Assembly (NCBI GenBank): GCA_014191855.1
Contig: BJHF01000028.1
Span: 1 to 64,000 of the forward strand
DNA: 64,000 nucleotides
DNA from: Deltaproteobacteria bacterium
GTDB lineage: Bacteria; Myxococcota_A; UBA796; SXON01
Direction of reading: 5' to 3'
Shown here in pieces: positions 1 to 9,468 of the stretch; the first letter of the stretch is position 1; the number at the start of each line of letters is the position of its first letter. The notes below the pieces were generated by a model. It ran no database searches and had not been told where the DNA came from. It saw nothing but the letters and a program-made list of their open reading frames with translations. Position numbers and translations under genes: made by a program.

Positions 1-1
1 C

Positions 2-1633
2 GAGCTGTGGTATCAGGCGTTGGTGCTGCAGAACCCGGAGTGGTTCGAGTGGATGGGACTGCATCACGGGAGCATCGACGGGGACGAGCGGGCGCGGATC
101 GAGGATGGGCTGAAGTCGGGGCTGCTTAAGCTCGTCGTGTGTACCTCGTCACTGGATCTCGGCGTGGACCTCGCGCCGGTGGATCGCGTGGTGCAGATCG
201 GCTCGCCCAAAGCCATCGCGAAGCTGATCCAGCGGGCCGGCCGCAGCGCGCACCGCCCCGGGGCTACAGCGGAGCTGCTCTGCGTGCCGACTCACGCCCT
301 GCAATTGTTCGAGATCGCGGCTTGTCGCGACGCGATCGCCCGCGGCGAGGTGGAGCCGCGAACGCCGCTCTCCAAGCCGTTCGACGTGCTCGCCCAGCAC
401 CTCGTGACCTGCGGCCTCGGCGGCGGCTTCGTTCCGGATGCGCTCTTCGAGGAGGTGAGGGGAGCGTGGAGTTACCGCGAGTTGACCCGCCCGGAGTTCG
501 AACGTGCCCTGTCCCTGGTCCGCGAGGGTGGCGTCACGCTCGCCGCCTACCCGGAATTCCACAAGATCGTGGCGGGGGAGGGGGGCGTTCACACGGTGCC
601 GGATACGACGATCGGGCGGTTGCACCGCGCCTCCGTCGGCACCATCGTCGCCGACGCGACCATGAAGGTGCAGATGGCGGGCCGGGGTGTTCTGGGCACG
701 ATCGACGAGGGGTTCATCGCCGCGTTGAACCCGGGGGACGCCTTCGTGTTCGCGGGGGAGCGGCTGGAGTTGATCGGGATTCGCGACACGACGGCTTACG
801 CCCGCAAGGCCACGAAGCGGACCACGAGAACGGTGCATTGGCCTGGGGCGAAGCTCCCGATCACGGGGGCGCTCGGGCACGCGCTGCGGCGTACGTTGCA
901 CGAAGCGGCGGAGGGGCGTCGCGACACGCCCGAGCTCATCGCGGCGGAAGCGTTGTTGACCGAGCAGGCGGCGGTGTCCGCAATACCCCGGGAGGGCACC
1001 CTGCTCGTGGAGGTGGTGGAGACCGACGAGGGGTTTCACTGCTTCGTGTTTCCGTTCGAAGGCCGAAAAGTCCACGAGGGCCTGGGTGCGCTCATCGCGC
1101 TGAGGGTCGGGCGGCAGCACCCTGCGACGTTCACCATCGCCACCGACGATCACGGCCTGGAAATGCTGCATCCCGAGGCGCTGCCGTGGCCCGATCTGCT
1201 GGGCCCTGGCTTGTTCTCCGACGCGGCGCTGGTGGACGACATCCTCGCCAGCGTGCACATCTCGGAGCTGATGCGGCGGCGGTTTCGGGAGATCGCGCGG
1301 GTGGCCGGCTTCATCCACCCCGGCAGCCCGTGGGAGCGTAAGTCCGCGCGTCAGGTGCAGTCCTCCGCCAGCCTGCTGTACGACGTGTTCACACGGTACG
1401 ATCCGGAGAATCCGTTGCTGCAGCAGGCGCGCCGCGAGGTGATCGAACAACACTTCGACCAGGCGCGGCTCGGGGAAGCGCTCGCCCGGCTTCGTGGCTG
1501 CCGGATCGTGTTGACGCGCCCAGCGAAGCCGAGCCCGCTCGCGATGCCGCTGGTGGAGAGCCGCTTGACCAAGAACGTCGCGACCACGGAGACGCCGCGC
1601 CAGCGCGTGGACCGCATGCGGCGGCGGAGATGA
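2..1633 (+). CDS. Lhr-like / ligase-associated DEXH-box helicase, C-terminal part (5' truncated by window edge)
   Basis: Open from the window edge; helicase C motifs 'VVCTSSLDLGVDLAPVDRVVQIGSPKAIAKLIQRAGRSAHRPG' followed by Lhr-type C-terminal region; overlaps pdeM by 4 bp. Confidence 0.9.
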   Translation, partial: ELWYQALVLQNPEWFEWMGLHHGSIDGDERARIEDGLKSGLLKLVVCTSSLDLGVDLAPVDRVVQIGSPKAIAKLIQRAGRSAHRPGATAELLCVPTHALQLFEIAACRDAIARGEVEPRTPLSKPFDVLAQHLVTCGLGGGFVPDALFEEVRGAWSYRELTRPEFERALSLVREGGVTLAAYPEFHKIVAGEGGVHTVPDTTIGRLHRASVGTIVADATMKVQMAGRGVLGTIDEGFIAALNPGDAFVFAGERLELIGIRDTTAYARKATKRTTRTVHWPGAKLPITGALGHALRRTLHEAAEGRRDTPELIAAEALLTEQAAVSAIPREGTLLVEVVETDEGFHCFVFPFEGRKVHEGLGALIALRVGRQHPATFTIATDDHGLEMLHPEALPWPDLLGPGLFSDAALVDDILASVHISELMRRRFREIARVAGFIHPGSPWERKSARQVQSSASLLYDVFTRYDPENPLLQQARREVIEQHFDQARLGEALARLRGCRIVLTRPAKPSPLAMPLVESRLTKNVATTETPRQRVDRMRRRR

Positions 1634-2256
1634 GGCTTGTCCTAAGCGGGGAGTCCGTGACGCTGCTCGGAGAGCGCGCGTTGTTGTGGAACGACCTGCT
1701 CGTGGTGGCCGACGTGCACCTCGGGAAGGGGGATCATTTTCGGGCTCGGGGGCTGCCCCTGCCGCCGGGGGAGCTGAACGACGACCTGGAACGGCTGGCC
1801 GGCTTGCTTCTGGAAACCGGGGCCCGTCGGCTCCGGGTCCTGGGCGATCTCGTTCACGGGCAGGTGAAGCCCGCGACGATCGCCCGGGTGAGCGAGTGGC
1901 GAAGCGGGATCAAGGCGAAGATCGAGCTGGTTCCTGGGAACCACGACCGCCACGCGCCAATCTTGCCGCCCGCCTGGGGCGTGGACCTCCTGGCGCCCGT
2001 CGTGATGGAGGGGCCGTTCGCCTTCGCGCACGAGCCGCGCGAGGTCGCGGGCGCGTTCGCCTGGGCCGGGCATGTTCACCCGACGGTGGCGTTCTCCGGG
2101 CGTGCGGACCGGCTGCGCTTCCCTGCCTTCGTGGTGATGGAGGGCGTGGGGTTGCTCCCGGCCTTTTCGAGGTTCACCGGCGGGCCGGTCGTGCGTCCGG
2201 GCCCCGGCGTGCGCACGTTTGGGTGCGTAGAGGGCGGGGTGGAGGAGTGGGGCTAA
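1630..2256 (+). CDS. pdeM: Ligase-associated DNA damage response metallophosphoesterase PdeM
   Basis: Metallophosphoesterase motifs 'VVADVHLGKGDHFRARG', 'LGDLVHG', 'VPGNHDRH', 'AGHVHP'; coupled to the Lhr-like gene. Confidence 0.88.
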   Translation: MRLVLSGESVTLLGERALLWNDLLVVADVHLGKGDHFRARGLPLPPGELNDDLERLAGLLLETGARRLRVLGDLVHGQVKPATIARVSEWRSGIKAKIELVPGNHDRHAPILPPAWGVDLLAPVVMEGPFAFAHEPREVAGAFAWAGHVHPTVAFSGRADRLRFPAFVVMEGVGLLPAFSRFTGGPVVRPGPGVRTFGCVEGGVEEWG

Positions 2257-4304
2257 GCGTCCGCTTCCTCCTGCCGTTCCCACGCTTTCGCCAGCCTGGT
2301 CTGGGCCCCAGGAGCGACCGGAGCGTAGTGGCTCGGATTCAGCAAGTAGGAGCCGCCCCCGCCGCTCATCGACTTCAGGCGTGAACCGAAGTCGCCCAAT
2401 TCCGCGAGCGGCGCCTCCCCGATCACCGTGGCCATCCCCGCCGCGCGCTGCTCCGTGCCGTTCACGTGCCCCTGGCGGGTGGCCAACTCGGCTGCCACCT
2501 GACCGAGCAGTCCTTGCTCCACGCTCACCTCGATCGCGACGATCGGCTCCAACACGATCGGCTCGGCGGCCTGAACCGCCTGGATCACGGCCTTGCGACC
2601 CGCAGCGAAGAAGGCGACCTCTTTCCCATCCACCGCGTGGGTTTTTCCGTCGTACACGGTCACGCGGATGTCGTACACGGGGAAGCCAGCGACCGCTCCC
2701 TCCAACAGGCCGCGACGGACGCCCTTTTCCACCGCGGGGATGAAGGAGCCCGGGATGACGCCGCCGCGAACGGCGTCGACGAATTCGAAGCCGGCACCAC
2801 GAGCGAGCGGCTCCACCCGCAGGAACACCTCGCCGAACTGACCGGCGCCTCCGGTCTGTTTCTTGTGGCGACAGTGCCCCTCGGCCGGGCGGGTGATGGT
2901 TTCGCGGTAGGGAACCCGGGGAGGGCGCGTCGTGAGGTCCAAGCGGAAGCGGGTGGCGAGGCGCTGAAGGAGGATGCGGAGGTGAAGATCGCCGAGGCCA
3001 AGCAGCACGGTCTCGTTGAGGGTGGGGTGGCGCTCCACCAAAACGCACGGGTCTTCCACCTCCAGCTTGTGCAGCACCTCGAACATGCGCTGTTCGTCGG
3101 TGTGTTTGCGCGTTTCCACCGCGACGCCGTGCATCGGCCGGGGCATCGTGATCGGCGCCACGCGCAGTTGGGCCTCATCCGGGTGGTCGTGGATGACCGT
3201 GAACAGGTTGAGCTCCTCCACCTTGGCGATCGCCCCGATCTCACCGGGCACGAGCGTGTCGACCTCGTCGAATTCCTTGCCGCGGAGGCGGTAGAGGTGG
3301 GCGGCCTTGAACGGGCGCAGCGCATCCCCCGCGAGCAGCGAGTGCTCCTTCTTCATCGTTCCCTGGTGCATCCGGAACGCGGCGATCTTGCCGAGATAAG
3401 GGTCGTACCAGGTGCGAAACACGTGCGCAAGCACGTGGGCGGCCGGATCGGGCCGCACCGGGAATGTCGAGATCTCTTCGCCGTCTACGCGCTCAAACCG
3501 GGGCGGGTTGCCCTCCGCCGGGTTGGGAGCCAAGGTTTCGATCACATGCAGCAATTCCGGCACACCCACAGCCGTGCGTGCGGAAGTGAACACGATGGGG
3601 ACGAGGTGGCCCTGGCGGAGCGCCGCCTCAAAGGGGGCGTGCAGCTCCATCGGGGAGGGGTCCTCGCCCGTGTCGAGGAAACGTGCCAGCAACGCCTCAT
3701 CTTCTTCGACGAGTTGGTCGACGAGCACACGATGTGCCTCTGCGATGCTGCCGAGATCGCCGCTGCCCTGGTCGTGGTCGAGCAGCTCTACGATGTCGCG
3801 ACCGTTGTGAGCAGGGATGTCGAGCAGCAGGCATTGCCGCCCCCAGCGCGCGCGGATATCCGCCACGACCGCCGAGAGGTTCACGTTCGGCGCGTCGATC
3901 TTGTTGACGATGACCATGCGGCACAGGCCCCGTTCGGTCGCCGCTCGCATCATCCGGTCCGCTTGCAGCTCCACGCCGTTGCGCGCATCCACAACCACGG
4001 CCACCATGTCAACGGCGGTGAGGGCCGGGAGCGCGTGCCCGGCGAAATCGGGGAACCCGGGGGTGTCGAGCAGGTGGAGCTCCAGCCCGCGGAAGGCGCC
4101 GTGTGTGATTCCACACTTGATGGAGTGTCCGAGTTCACGCTCCAGGGGGTCGTAGTCGCACACGGTGCTCCCGCGCTCGACTGTTCCGAGGGAGCGCGTG
4201 GCGCCTGCCGCGAAGAGAAGGGCTTCGACAAGGGAGGTTTTGCCGCTACCGGCGTGACCTACGAAGGCGACGGTGCGGAGGTTCTGGATCGGGAGTGCTG
4301 GCAT
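2253..4304 (-). CDS. Elongation factor G-like GTPase (EF-G2/EF-G-like)
   Basis: P-loop 'GHAGSGKTSL', 'LLDTPGFPDF', 'NKID', EF-G domain II-V order; start taken at MPALPIQ. Confidence 0.9.
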   Translation of the reverse strand: MPALPIQNLRTVAFVGHAGSGKTSLVEALLFAAGATRSLGTVERGSTVCDYDPLERELGHSIKCGITHGAFRGLELHLLDTPGFPDFAGHALPALTAVDMVAVVVDARNGVELQADRMMRAATERGLCRMVIVNKIDAPNVNLSAVVADIRARWGRQCLLLDIPAHNGRDIVELLDHDQGSGDLGSIAEAHRVLVDQLVEEDEALLARFLDTGEDPSPMELHAPFEAALRQGHLVPIVFTSARTAVGVPELLHVIETLAPNPAEGNPPRFERVDGEEISTFPVRPDPAAHVLAHVFRTWYDPYLGKIAAFRMHQGTMKKEHSLLAGDALRPFKAAHLYRLRGKEFDEVDTLVPGEIGAIAKVEELNLFTVIHDHPDEAQLRVAPITMPRPMHGVAVETRKHTDEQRMFEVLHKLEVEDPCVLVERHPTLNETVLLGLGDLHLRILLQRLATRFRLDLTTRPPRVPYRETITRPAEGHCRHKKQTGGAGQFGEVFLRVEPLARGAGFEFVDAVRGGVIPGSFIPAVEKGVRRGLLEGAVAGFPVYDIRVTVYDGKTHAVDGKEVAFFAAGRKAVIQAVQAAEPIVLEPIVAIEVSVEQGLLGQVAAELATRQGHVNGTEQRAAGMATVIGEAPLAELGDFGSRLKSMSGGGGSYLLNPSHYAPVAPGAQTRLAKAWERQEEADA

Positions 4305-4462
4305 GTTGAGGCGCCTCGTGGCCAGGACCATGCAAGCGGTAGACCAGCGCGGAGCAGTGGGGCGATCGGCGCAGCCCTGTTGCCTCGGGTCAGGCGGGCA
4401 TTGCGGCCGATCGCGGCGGCCTCCGCGGCGGGATCGCAGACAAATCGACTAAGCTTCTGCCC

Positions 4463-5611
4463 GTGCACCTCCTCCTGCTCCAGTTGGCCCTCGCCGCCCC
4501 GGTCGATGTCCTCCGCGACGAATCGGTCGCCCGCGCCATCTCCGGCGACTGCCCCGGCGCAGAGCCGGGTTTGATCCGCCGTACCGAGGCGATCCCCGAC
4601 GATCTCGGGGCGCGGCTCGTGCTCGACGCGTGTCGCTACGGCGGCACCCAGCGCGGCATGGCGCGCTCGGATCTCGCGAGCCTCTACAACGTGAGCGCGC
4701 CGTACGATCCCGGCGTTCTGCTCAAGCGGCGCGACAGCACCGCGGCGGACGTGGCGCGGCTTCGTCGTGAGGCGCAGTTGGCGCTGGGCACCTTGGTTCG
4801 GGCGATGGTCGCTGCCAAGGAGTTTGAGGAGGCCCAGGAGGCGCTTGCGCAGCTTGAACCCCAGGTCGGCGAGAGCGGAGCCACCGCAGCGCTGCGCCTG
4901 CTCATTGAGCGCAGCCAGAACGGCGCCGCGCCGACGTGGAGCTTGGCTGCGCAGACGTTCGGGGCCTACCCCGACGATCCCGACGTCGTCGAGGAGCTCG
5001 CGCGCCTGACGTTTGACGACGCCGGCCATGCGGCTCCGGAGATGCTCGACGCGATCTTCGCCCGCGGTCGGAGCACCGCGAAGTTCAACGCCCTCCTCGG
5101 GATGCTGCGGAACAAGGACGGCGCCGGTTGTCTCGCCCGCGCCGCCCGCTTTTCCGTTCCCGAGTCCGAGCGGGCGACGCTCGACGCGATCCGCTACCGC
5201 TGCGCGGTGGCCGCCCCAGATCTGCGCGCGGCAGATGCGCTCGTGGGCACGAGCCGAACCGCCCTCGACGCCCGAACCCAAGCCCTCCACGCCCGTTTAC
5301 TGGCCGACAACGGTCGCTACGACGAGGCCCTCGCGCTCTTGGAGCCCAAGCTCGATGCGGAACCCCTCGCCGTGGAGGTTGCGCTTGAGGTGTATGCGAA
5401 GCAAGGGCGTGGCGACAAGGTGGAGGCGCTTGCGGCGGATCAGCCCGCCGGGTCGACGGCGCGGCTGAGCGCAGCGACGGCGCTGGCGAGCGCGAAGCAG
5501 TACGCGCCCGCGCTGTTGCTGGTGGAGGGGACATGCGCCGCGTACTCCGGCAAGAACGCCGCGCTCTGCACGAAGCTCGTGGATGTGTCTCACCGCGGGC
5601 TGGGGCGGTGA
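4463..5611 (+). CDS. Exported TPR-like repeat protein
   Basis: Signal-peptide-like N-terminus 'MHLLLLQLALAAP', helical Ala/Leu repeats typical of TPR/SEL1-like solenoids. Confidence 0.65.
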   Translation: MHLLLLQLALAAPVDVLRDESVARAISGDCPGAEPGLIRRTEAIPDDLGARLVLDACRYGGTQRGMARSDLASLYNVSAPYDPGVLLKRRDSTAADVARLRREAQLALGTLVRAMVAAKEFEEAQEALAQLEPQVGESGATAALRLLIERSQNGAAPTWSLAAQTFGAYPDDPDVVEELARLTFDDAGHAAPEMLDAIFARGRSTAKFNALLGMLRNKDGAGCLARAARFSVPESERATLDAIRYRCAVAAPDLRAADALVGTSRTALDARTQALHARLLADNGRYDEALALLEPKLDAEPLAVEVALEVYAKQGRGDKVEALAADQPAGSTARLSAATALASAKQYAPALLLVEGTCAAYSGKNAALCTKLVDVSHRGLGR

Positions 5612-5675
5612 GCCCGCCGCCGGCCTCGCCCGCGGTGGCGCGGGCCCGCTGGCTCTGGTACGCTCGGGGGGCTTG

Positions 5676-7469
5676 ATGCTCCTCGCCCTCCTTTCCGCGG
5701 CCTTCGCGGCGCCCCCCGATATCGACGTGCCGCTGAAAGGCGCGTCGAAGGTTCGGAAAGACGCTGCGCTGGTGGTATCCGTGGAGGACTACACCTTCCT
5801 TCCGGATCTCGCGGGCGCCACCCGGGACGGCGATGCGCTCTCCGCCTGGTTGGGCACGAGCCGCGGTTTGGAGCGGATCACGCGCGTGTCCGACCCCGAC
5901 CGGGCCCAGCTCCGGAAAGGGGTGTCGGAGGCCGCGCGAAACGTCCGCGGCGGCGGCACGCTGTGGATCTATTTCGCGGGGCACGGCAGCCTCGACGCCA
6001 GCGGGGCGCGCCTCTTGTTGACGAAAGAAACGGCGCCGGACGATCTTCAGGGCGTGCTGCTCGACGACCTGGTGGCCAGCGCCACGACGGGGCGAGCCAA
6101 GCAGGTGTTGGTGGTGTTGGACGCGGACTTTGGTGGTGTTGGCCGGGGAGGGGAGCCGCTCGGCTTGCCCGAGGTGAAGCTGGGCCCGATCCCGACGCCA
6201 GCGAACCCGAAGGTCGCGATCTGGTCGGCCACGGTCGGTGCGGAGCCTGCGGCGGGCTACCCCGCCACCGGCCACGGCCTGTTCACGTGGCTCACCCTCG
6301 GCGCGCTGCGCGGTTGGGCCGACGGTTCGACCGGAGGCAAGGCCAACGGCGAGGTAACGCTCGAAGAAGCTCAGGCCTTTGTGTCGAAGCAGTCGCGATT
6401 GGTGGGCGGGAAGGTGTGGAGCCCCTCGCGCGAGTCGCGGGAAGACGTGATGAAGTGGAGCCTCGCGAGGGGTAATTTCGAGCCGGGCCCGACCAAGGAC
6501 GAGTGGGCCACGATGGCCCAGGAAGAGAAATCGCGGCGGGTTACCGAAGCCACACAGCGGCTTCAGGCGCAGGCCACTGGCGAATGGCTTGAGATCGCAA
6601 TGGTAACGGCGGTGTCCACGCCGCAGGGGATCGAGAAGCTCAACGCCTTCATCGCCAAGTATGAGCTTGCCGTCACCCAGGTGGATGGGCTCGACGTAGC
6701 GGTGAACGTGCCCGAAGTGATCGATGCGCGGGCGCGGCTCGATGGCTTCACGCGAGATGCGCGCAAGCAGAAGGGCAAGAAGCGCCCGAAGAAGGGGACG
6801 AAGAAGAAGAAGGTGGTCACGGCGGCGCCGACGGTCAGCAGCACGGCGATGTGCGACGATCTGGTGAAGCTGGAGATGCCGGCCATGGGCGGCACGATCA
6901 CGCCGGATCAGCTCACCTGCCTCGAGGTGAAGCTCAACAGCGCGACCAAACAAACCGAGCGGGACAAGGTTTCCCGCGTGCTGCTCGCGAACGCCGACGG
7001 CAAGGGCAGCACCAGCGAGTGGATGCGCCTCGCGTCGAGGCACCTCGACGAGATCGACCGGAGCGACCCGGATCTCTGCTTCCGGTACGCGCTCACGCTC
7101 TCCAGGGAAGGCACGATCGAGGAGGCCGACGAGGTGCTGCGATGGGCGGACTACGCGCTGGAGAACAAGTCCCGCTGGGAGGGGCCGACCTTTGTGGCGC
7201 GGGTGTACAACCTGTACCGGCTGCGCGCAGAAACGGCGACGCGCATGTGGATCGACGCCGAAGACGAGCTGGTGAGCGATCGCACCGAAGAGAACATGAT
7301 CGAGGCGGAGGAGTCCCGCGGGCTCGCCAAGAACAGCGCCCGGGAATGGCTGGACTACGCCACCTCCGCCTCCCAACCGAGTGACCGCGCGTACCGGCTC
7401 TGTGAAACCGCGGCGGGAAGCCCGAATTTCTGCACGGCGACCGCGCCGCCCCCGGCCGCCGTTCCGTGA
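5676..7469 (+). CDS. Caspase-fold (peptidase C14) protein, probably catalytically inactive
   Basis: 'VVSVEDYTFLPDLAGATRDGDALSAWL', 'LWIYFAGHGS', 'VLVVLDADFGG' (His kept, Cys replaced by Asp); start at MLLALLSAAFAAP with signal peptide. Confidence 0.82.
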   Translation: MLLALLSAAFAAPPDIDVPLKGASKVRKDAALVVSVEDYTFLPDLAGATRDGDALSAWLGTSRGLERITRVSDPDRAQLRKGVSEAARNVRGGGTLWIYFAGHGSLDASGARLLLTKETAPDDLQGVLLDDLVASATTGRAKQVLVVLDADFGGVGRGGEPLGLPEVKLGPIPTPANPKVAIWSATVGAEPAAGYPATGHGLFTWLTLGALRGWADGSTGGKANGEVTLEEAQAFVSKQSRLVGGKVWSPSRESREDVMKWSLARGNFEPGPTKDEWATMAQEEKSRRVTEATQRLQAQATGEWLEIAMVTAVSTPQGIEKLNAFIAKYELAVTQVDGLDVAVNVPEVIDARARLDGFTRDARKQKGKKRPKKGTKKKKVVTAAPTVSSTAMCDDLVKLEMPAMGGTITPDQLTCLEVKLNSATKQTERDKVSRVLLANADGKGSTSEWMRLASRHLDEIDRSDPDLCFRYALTLSREGTIEEADEVLRWADYALENKSRWEGPTFVARVYNLYRLRAETATRMWIDAEDELVSDRTEENMIEAEESRGLAKNSAREWLDYATSASQPSDRAYRLCETAAGSPNFCTATAPPPAAVP

Positions 7470-7584
7470 CGGGTCTGGGGTTCTCGATGTGGCCCGCGTG
7501 CCACCCTACTGGGCAGGAAAGTTCGCTTTCGGACTGCTTATGCGCCCCCCGCTGACGCCAGCAGACGGGTGACGTCCCTACCGG

Positions 7585-7715
7585 GCGAGGCGCCCGTTGC
7601 GCGCCTCGCGCCAAGGGCGCCGACCCGCGAGCGACAGGTTTGGCCCGCCCGAAGGGATGGAGGGCTAAACCCGAGCGCCGGTGGCAACGAGCGTTGGAGT
7701 GACGGGGCACCCGTC
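7585..7715. other. Run of four stem-loops upstream of miaB
   Basis: GCGAGGCGC/GCGCCTCGC (7585-7609), GGTTTGGCCC/GGGCTAAACC with one wobble (7637-7671), CAACG/CGTTG (7685-7696), GACGGG/CCCGTC (7701-7715). Confidence 0.5.
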
Positions 7716-7787
7716 CCGCCTACGGTGTCAGCACGCCGCCAGAGAGCCCGACCGCACCGGTTTCCCTTTCCGGTTAGCCGGCGCTTC

Positions 7788-9101
7788 GTGCCCCGCGTGT
7801 ACATCAAAACCTTCGGCTGCCAGATGAACGAGTACGACTCGGGCAAGATGCGCGCGTTGCTCGGGAAGGATGGGTTCGAAACCACTGAAGAGCTCTCCGA
7901 CGCGGACGTGGTGCTGGTGAACACGTGCTCCATCCGCGAGAAGCCGGAGGCGAAGCTCCATAGCTTCATTGGGCGCGTGCTCCCCATGAAGCGGCAACGT
8001 CGCGTCATCGTCGGCATCGCCGGCTGCATGGCGCAGGTGGATGGCGAGCGGCTCTACAAGAAGTACCCCAAGGTCGATCTGGTGTTCGGTCCCGACGCGG
8101 TGAGCCGGATCGGCGAGATGGTCGCCACCGCGCAAACCCGTCGGGTGCTCGACACGGAATTCCTCGGCGAAGAAGGCTACCCCTTCCCCAGCGACGTGGA
8201 CCCGGAGTCGGCCCATCGCGTCGGCGCTTTTGTCACCATTCAGAAGGGCTGCGACAACCGATGCACGTTCTGCATCGTGCCGGCCACGCGCGGCGACGAG
8301 GTGAGCCGCCCGATCGCGGAGGTGCTGGCGGAGGTGTCGGCGCTCGTGGCCCAGGGCGTGAAGGAGATCACGCTGATCGGGCAGAACGTGAACAGCTACG
8401 GCCTGAAGATCCCCAATCATCCCACCTTCGCCGATCTGCTGCGAGCCGTGTCTGCGGTGCCGGGCGTCGAGATGATTCGCTTCACGACTTCGCACCCGCG
8501 CGATCTCGGCGACGACGTGATCGCCTGCTACCGGGACCTGCCGAACCTCGCTTCGCACCTGCACTTGCCGGTGCAGAGCGGCAGCGACCGTGTGCTGCGC
8601 CGCATGAAGCGCTTCTACACGCGCGCGCACTATCTCGACGTGATCCGGAAGCTCCGCGAAGCGCGCCCCGATTTCGTGGCCACCACCGACATCATCTCGG
8701 GCTTCCCCGGCGAGTCGGAGGCCGACTTCGACGAGACGATGTCGCTCCTCGAAGCCGTGCGCTTCCACGCTTCGTTCAGCTTCAACTACAGCCCACGCCC
8801 GGGTACGGCCGCGCTTCGCCTGCTCGACGACGCGGTGCCGGACAGCGTGGCGCAAGCGCGGTTGGAGCGCTTCCAGGCGCGGCAGCGCGAGATCGCCATC
8901 GAAGAGCACGCCCGCCTCGTCGGCACCGTGCAGCGGGTGCTGGTGGAGGGCCCCTCCGCACACGACGATGGGGTGGTGTGTGGGCGAACGAGCACCTTCA
9001 AGACCGTGAACTTCCCGGGGGAGGCCGCGCTCACCGGCTCGTGGGTGAACGTGCGGATCACCCGGGGCTTTGCCAACACGTTGCGCGGCGAGGCGGAGTA
9101 G
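7788..9101 (+). CDS. miaB: tRNA-2-methylthio-N6-dimethylallyladenosine synthase
   Basis: 'YIKTFGCQMNEYDSGKM', radical-SAM 'IQKGCDNRCTFCIVPATRG', 'GQNVNSYG', TRAM-like C-terminus; GTG start at 7788. Confidence 0.93.
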   Translation: MPRVYIKTFGCQMNEYDSGKMRALLGKDGFETTEELSDADVVLVNTCSIREKPEAKLHSFIGRVLPMKRQRRVIVGIAGCMAQVDGERLYKKYPKVDLVFGPDAVSRIGEMVATAQTRRVLDTEFLGEEGYPFPSDVDPESAHRVGAFVTIQKGCDNRCTFCIVPATRGDEVSRPIAEVLAEVSALVAQGVKEITLIGQNVNSYGLKIPNHPTFADLLRAVSAVPGVEMIRFTTSHPRDLGDDVIACYRDLPNLASHLHLPVQSGSDRVLRRMKRFYTRAHYLDVIRKLREARPDFVATTDIISGFPGESEADFDETMSLLEAVRFHASFSFNYSPRPGTAALRLLDDAVPDSVAQARLERFQARQREIAIEEHARLVGTVQRVLVEGPSAHDDGVVCGRTSTFKTVNFPGEAALTGSWVNVRITRGFANTLRGEAE

Positions 9102-9107
9102 CTAGCG

Positions 9108-9350
9108 TCAGAAGTTGCTCCCCAGCGCCCCCGCGAACCCGAAGAACAGGATCGCACAGAAATACAGCGCGTAGAACAAGAACAAACAGACGAACATCGC
9201 GCCGAAGATGGTCGTTACCAGGTTCGCCACCATCGCGACGGTGGCCACCGTTTGGCCAGTGGGGGTGAGCGTGCCCTTCTGGGCCTGAAAGGAGCGATAG
9301 AGGCCGATGCACGCGATGGGGAAGGCGATCACCCAGGGGAAGCTGCACAT
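9108..9350 (-). CDS. Small membrane protein, DUF4190-like
   Basis: Two hydrophobic segments; open frame continues upstream as 'ELPADPYGYADITNPGGDELALTALWLGVSSALLGAVAPC' without an ATG/GTG/TTG start. Confidence 0.6.
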   Translation of the reverse strand: MCSFPWVIAFPIACIGLYRSFQAQKGTLTPTGQTVATVAMVANLVTTIFGAMFVCLFLFYALYFCAILFFGFAGALGSNF

Positions 9351-9468
9351 GCACGGCGCTACGGCACCCAGGAGCGCCGACGAAACGCCGAGCCAAAGCG
9401 CGGTGAGCGCGAGCTCGTCGCCTCCGGGGTTGGTGATGTCGGCGTAGCCGTACGGATCGGCGGGCAGC

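Noticed and set aside
2466-4574. 702-aa + strand ORF opposite the EF-G-like gene
   Set aside because: Antisense open frame typical of high-GC third-position bias; His/Arg/Gly-rich with no domain, while the minus strand encodes a clear GTPase.
5085-7376. 763-aa minus-strand ORF opposite the caspase-fold gene
   Set aside because: Shadow ORF; the + strand has signal peptides and C14 motifs.
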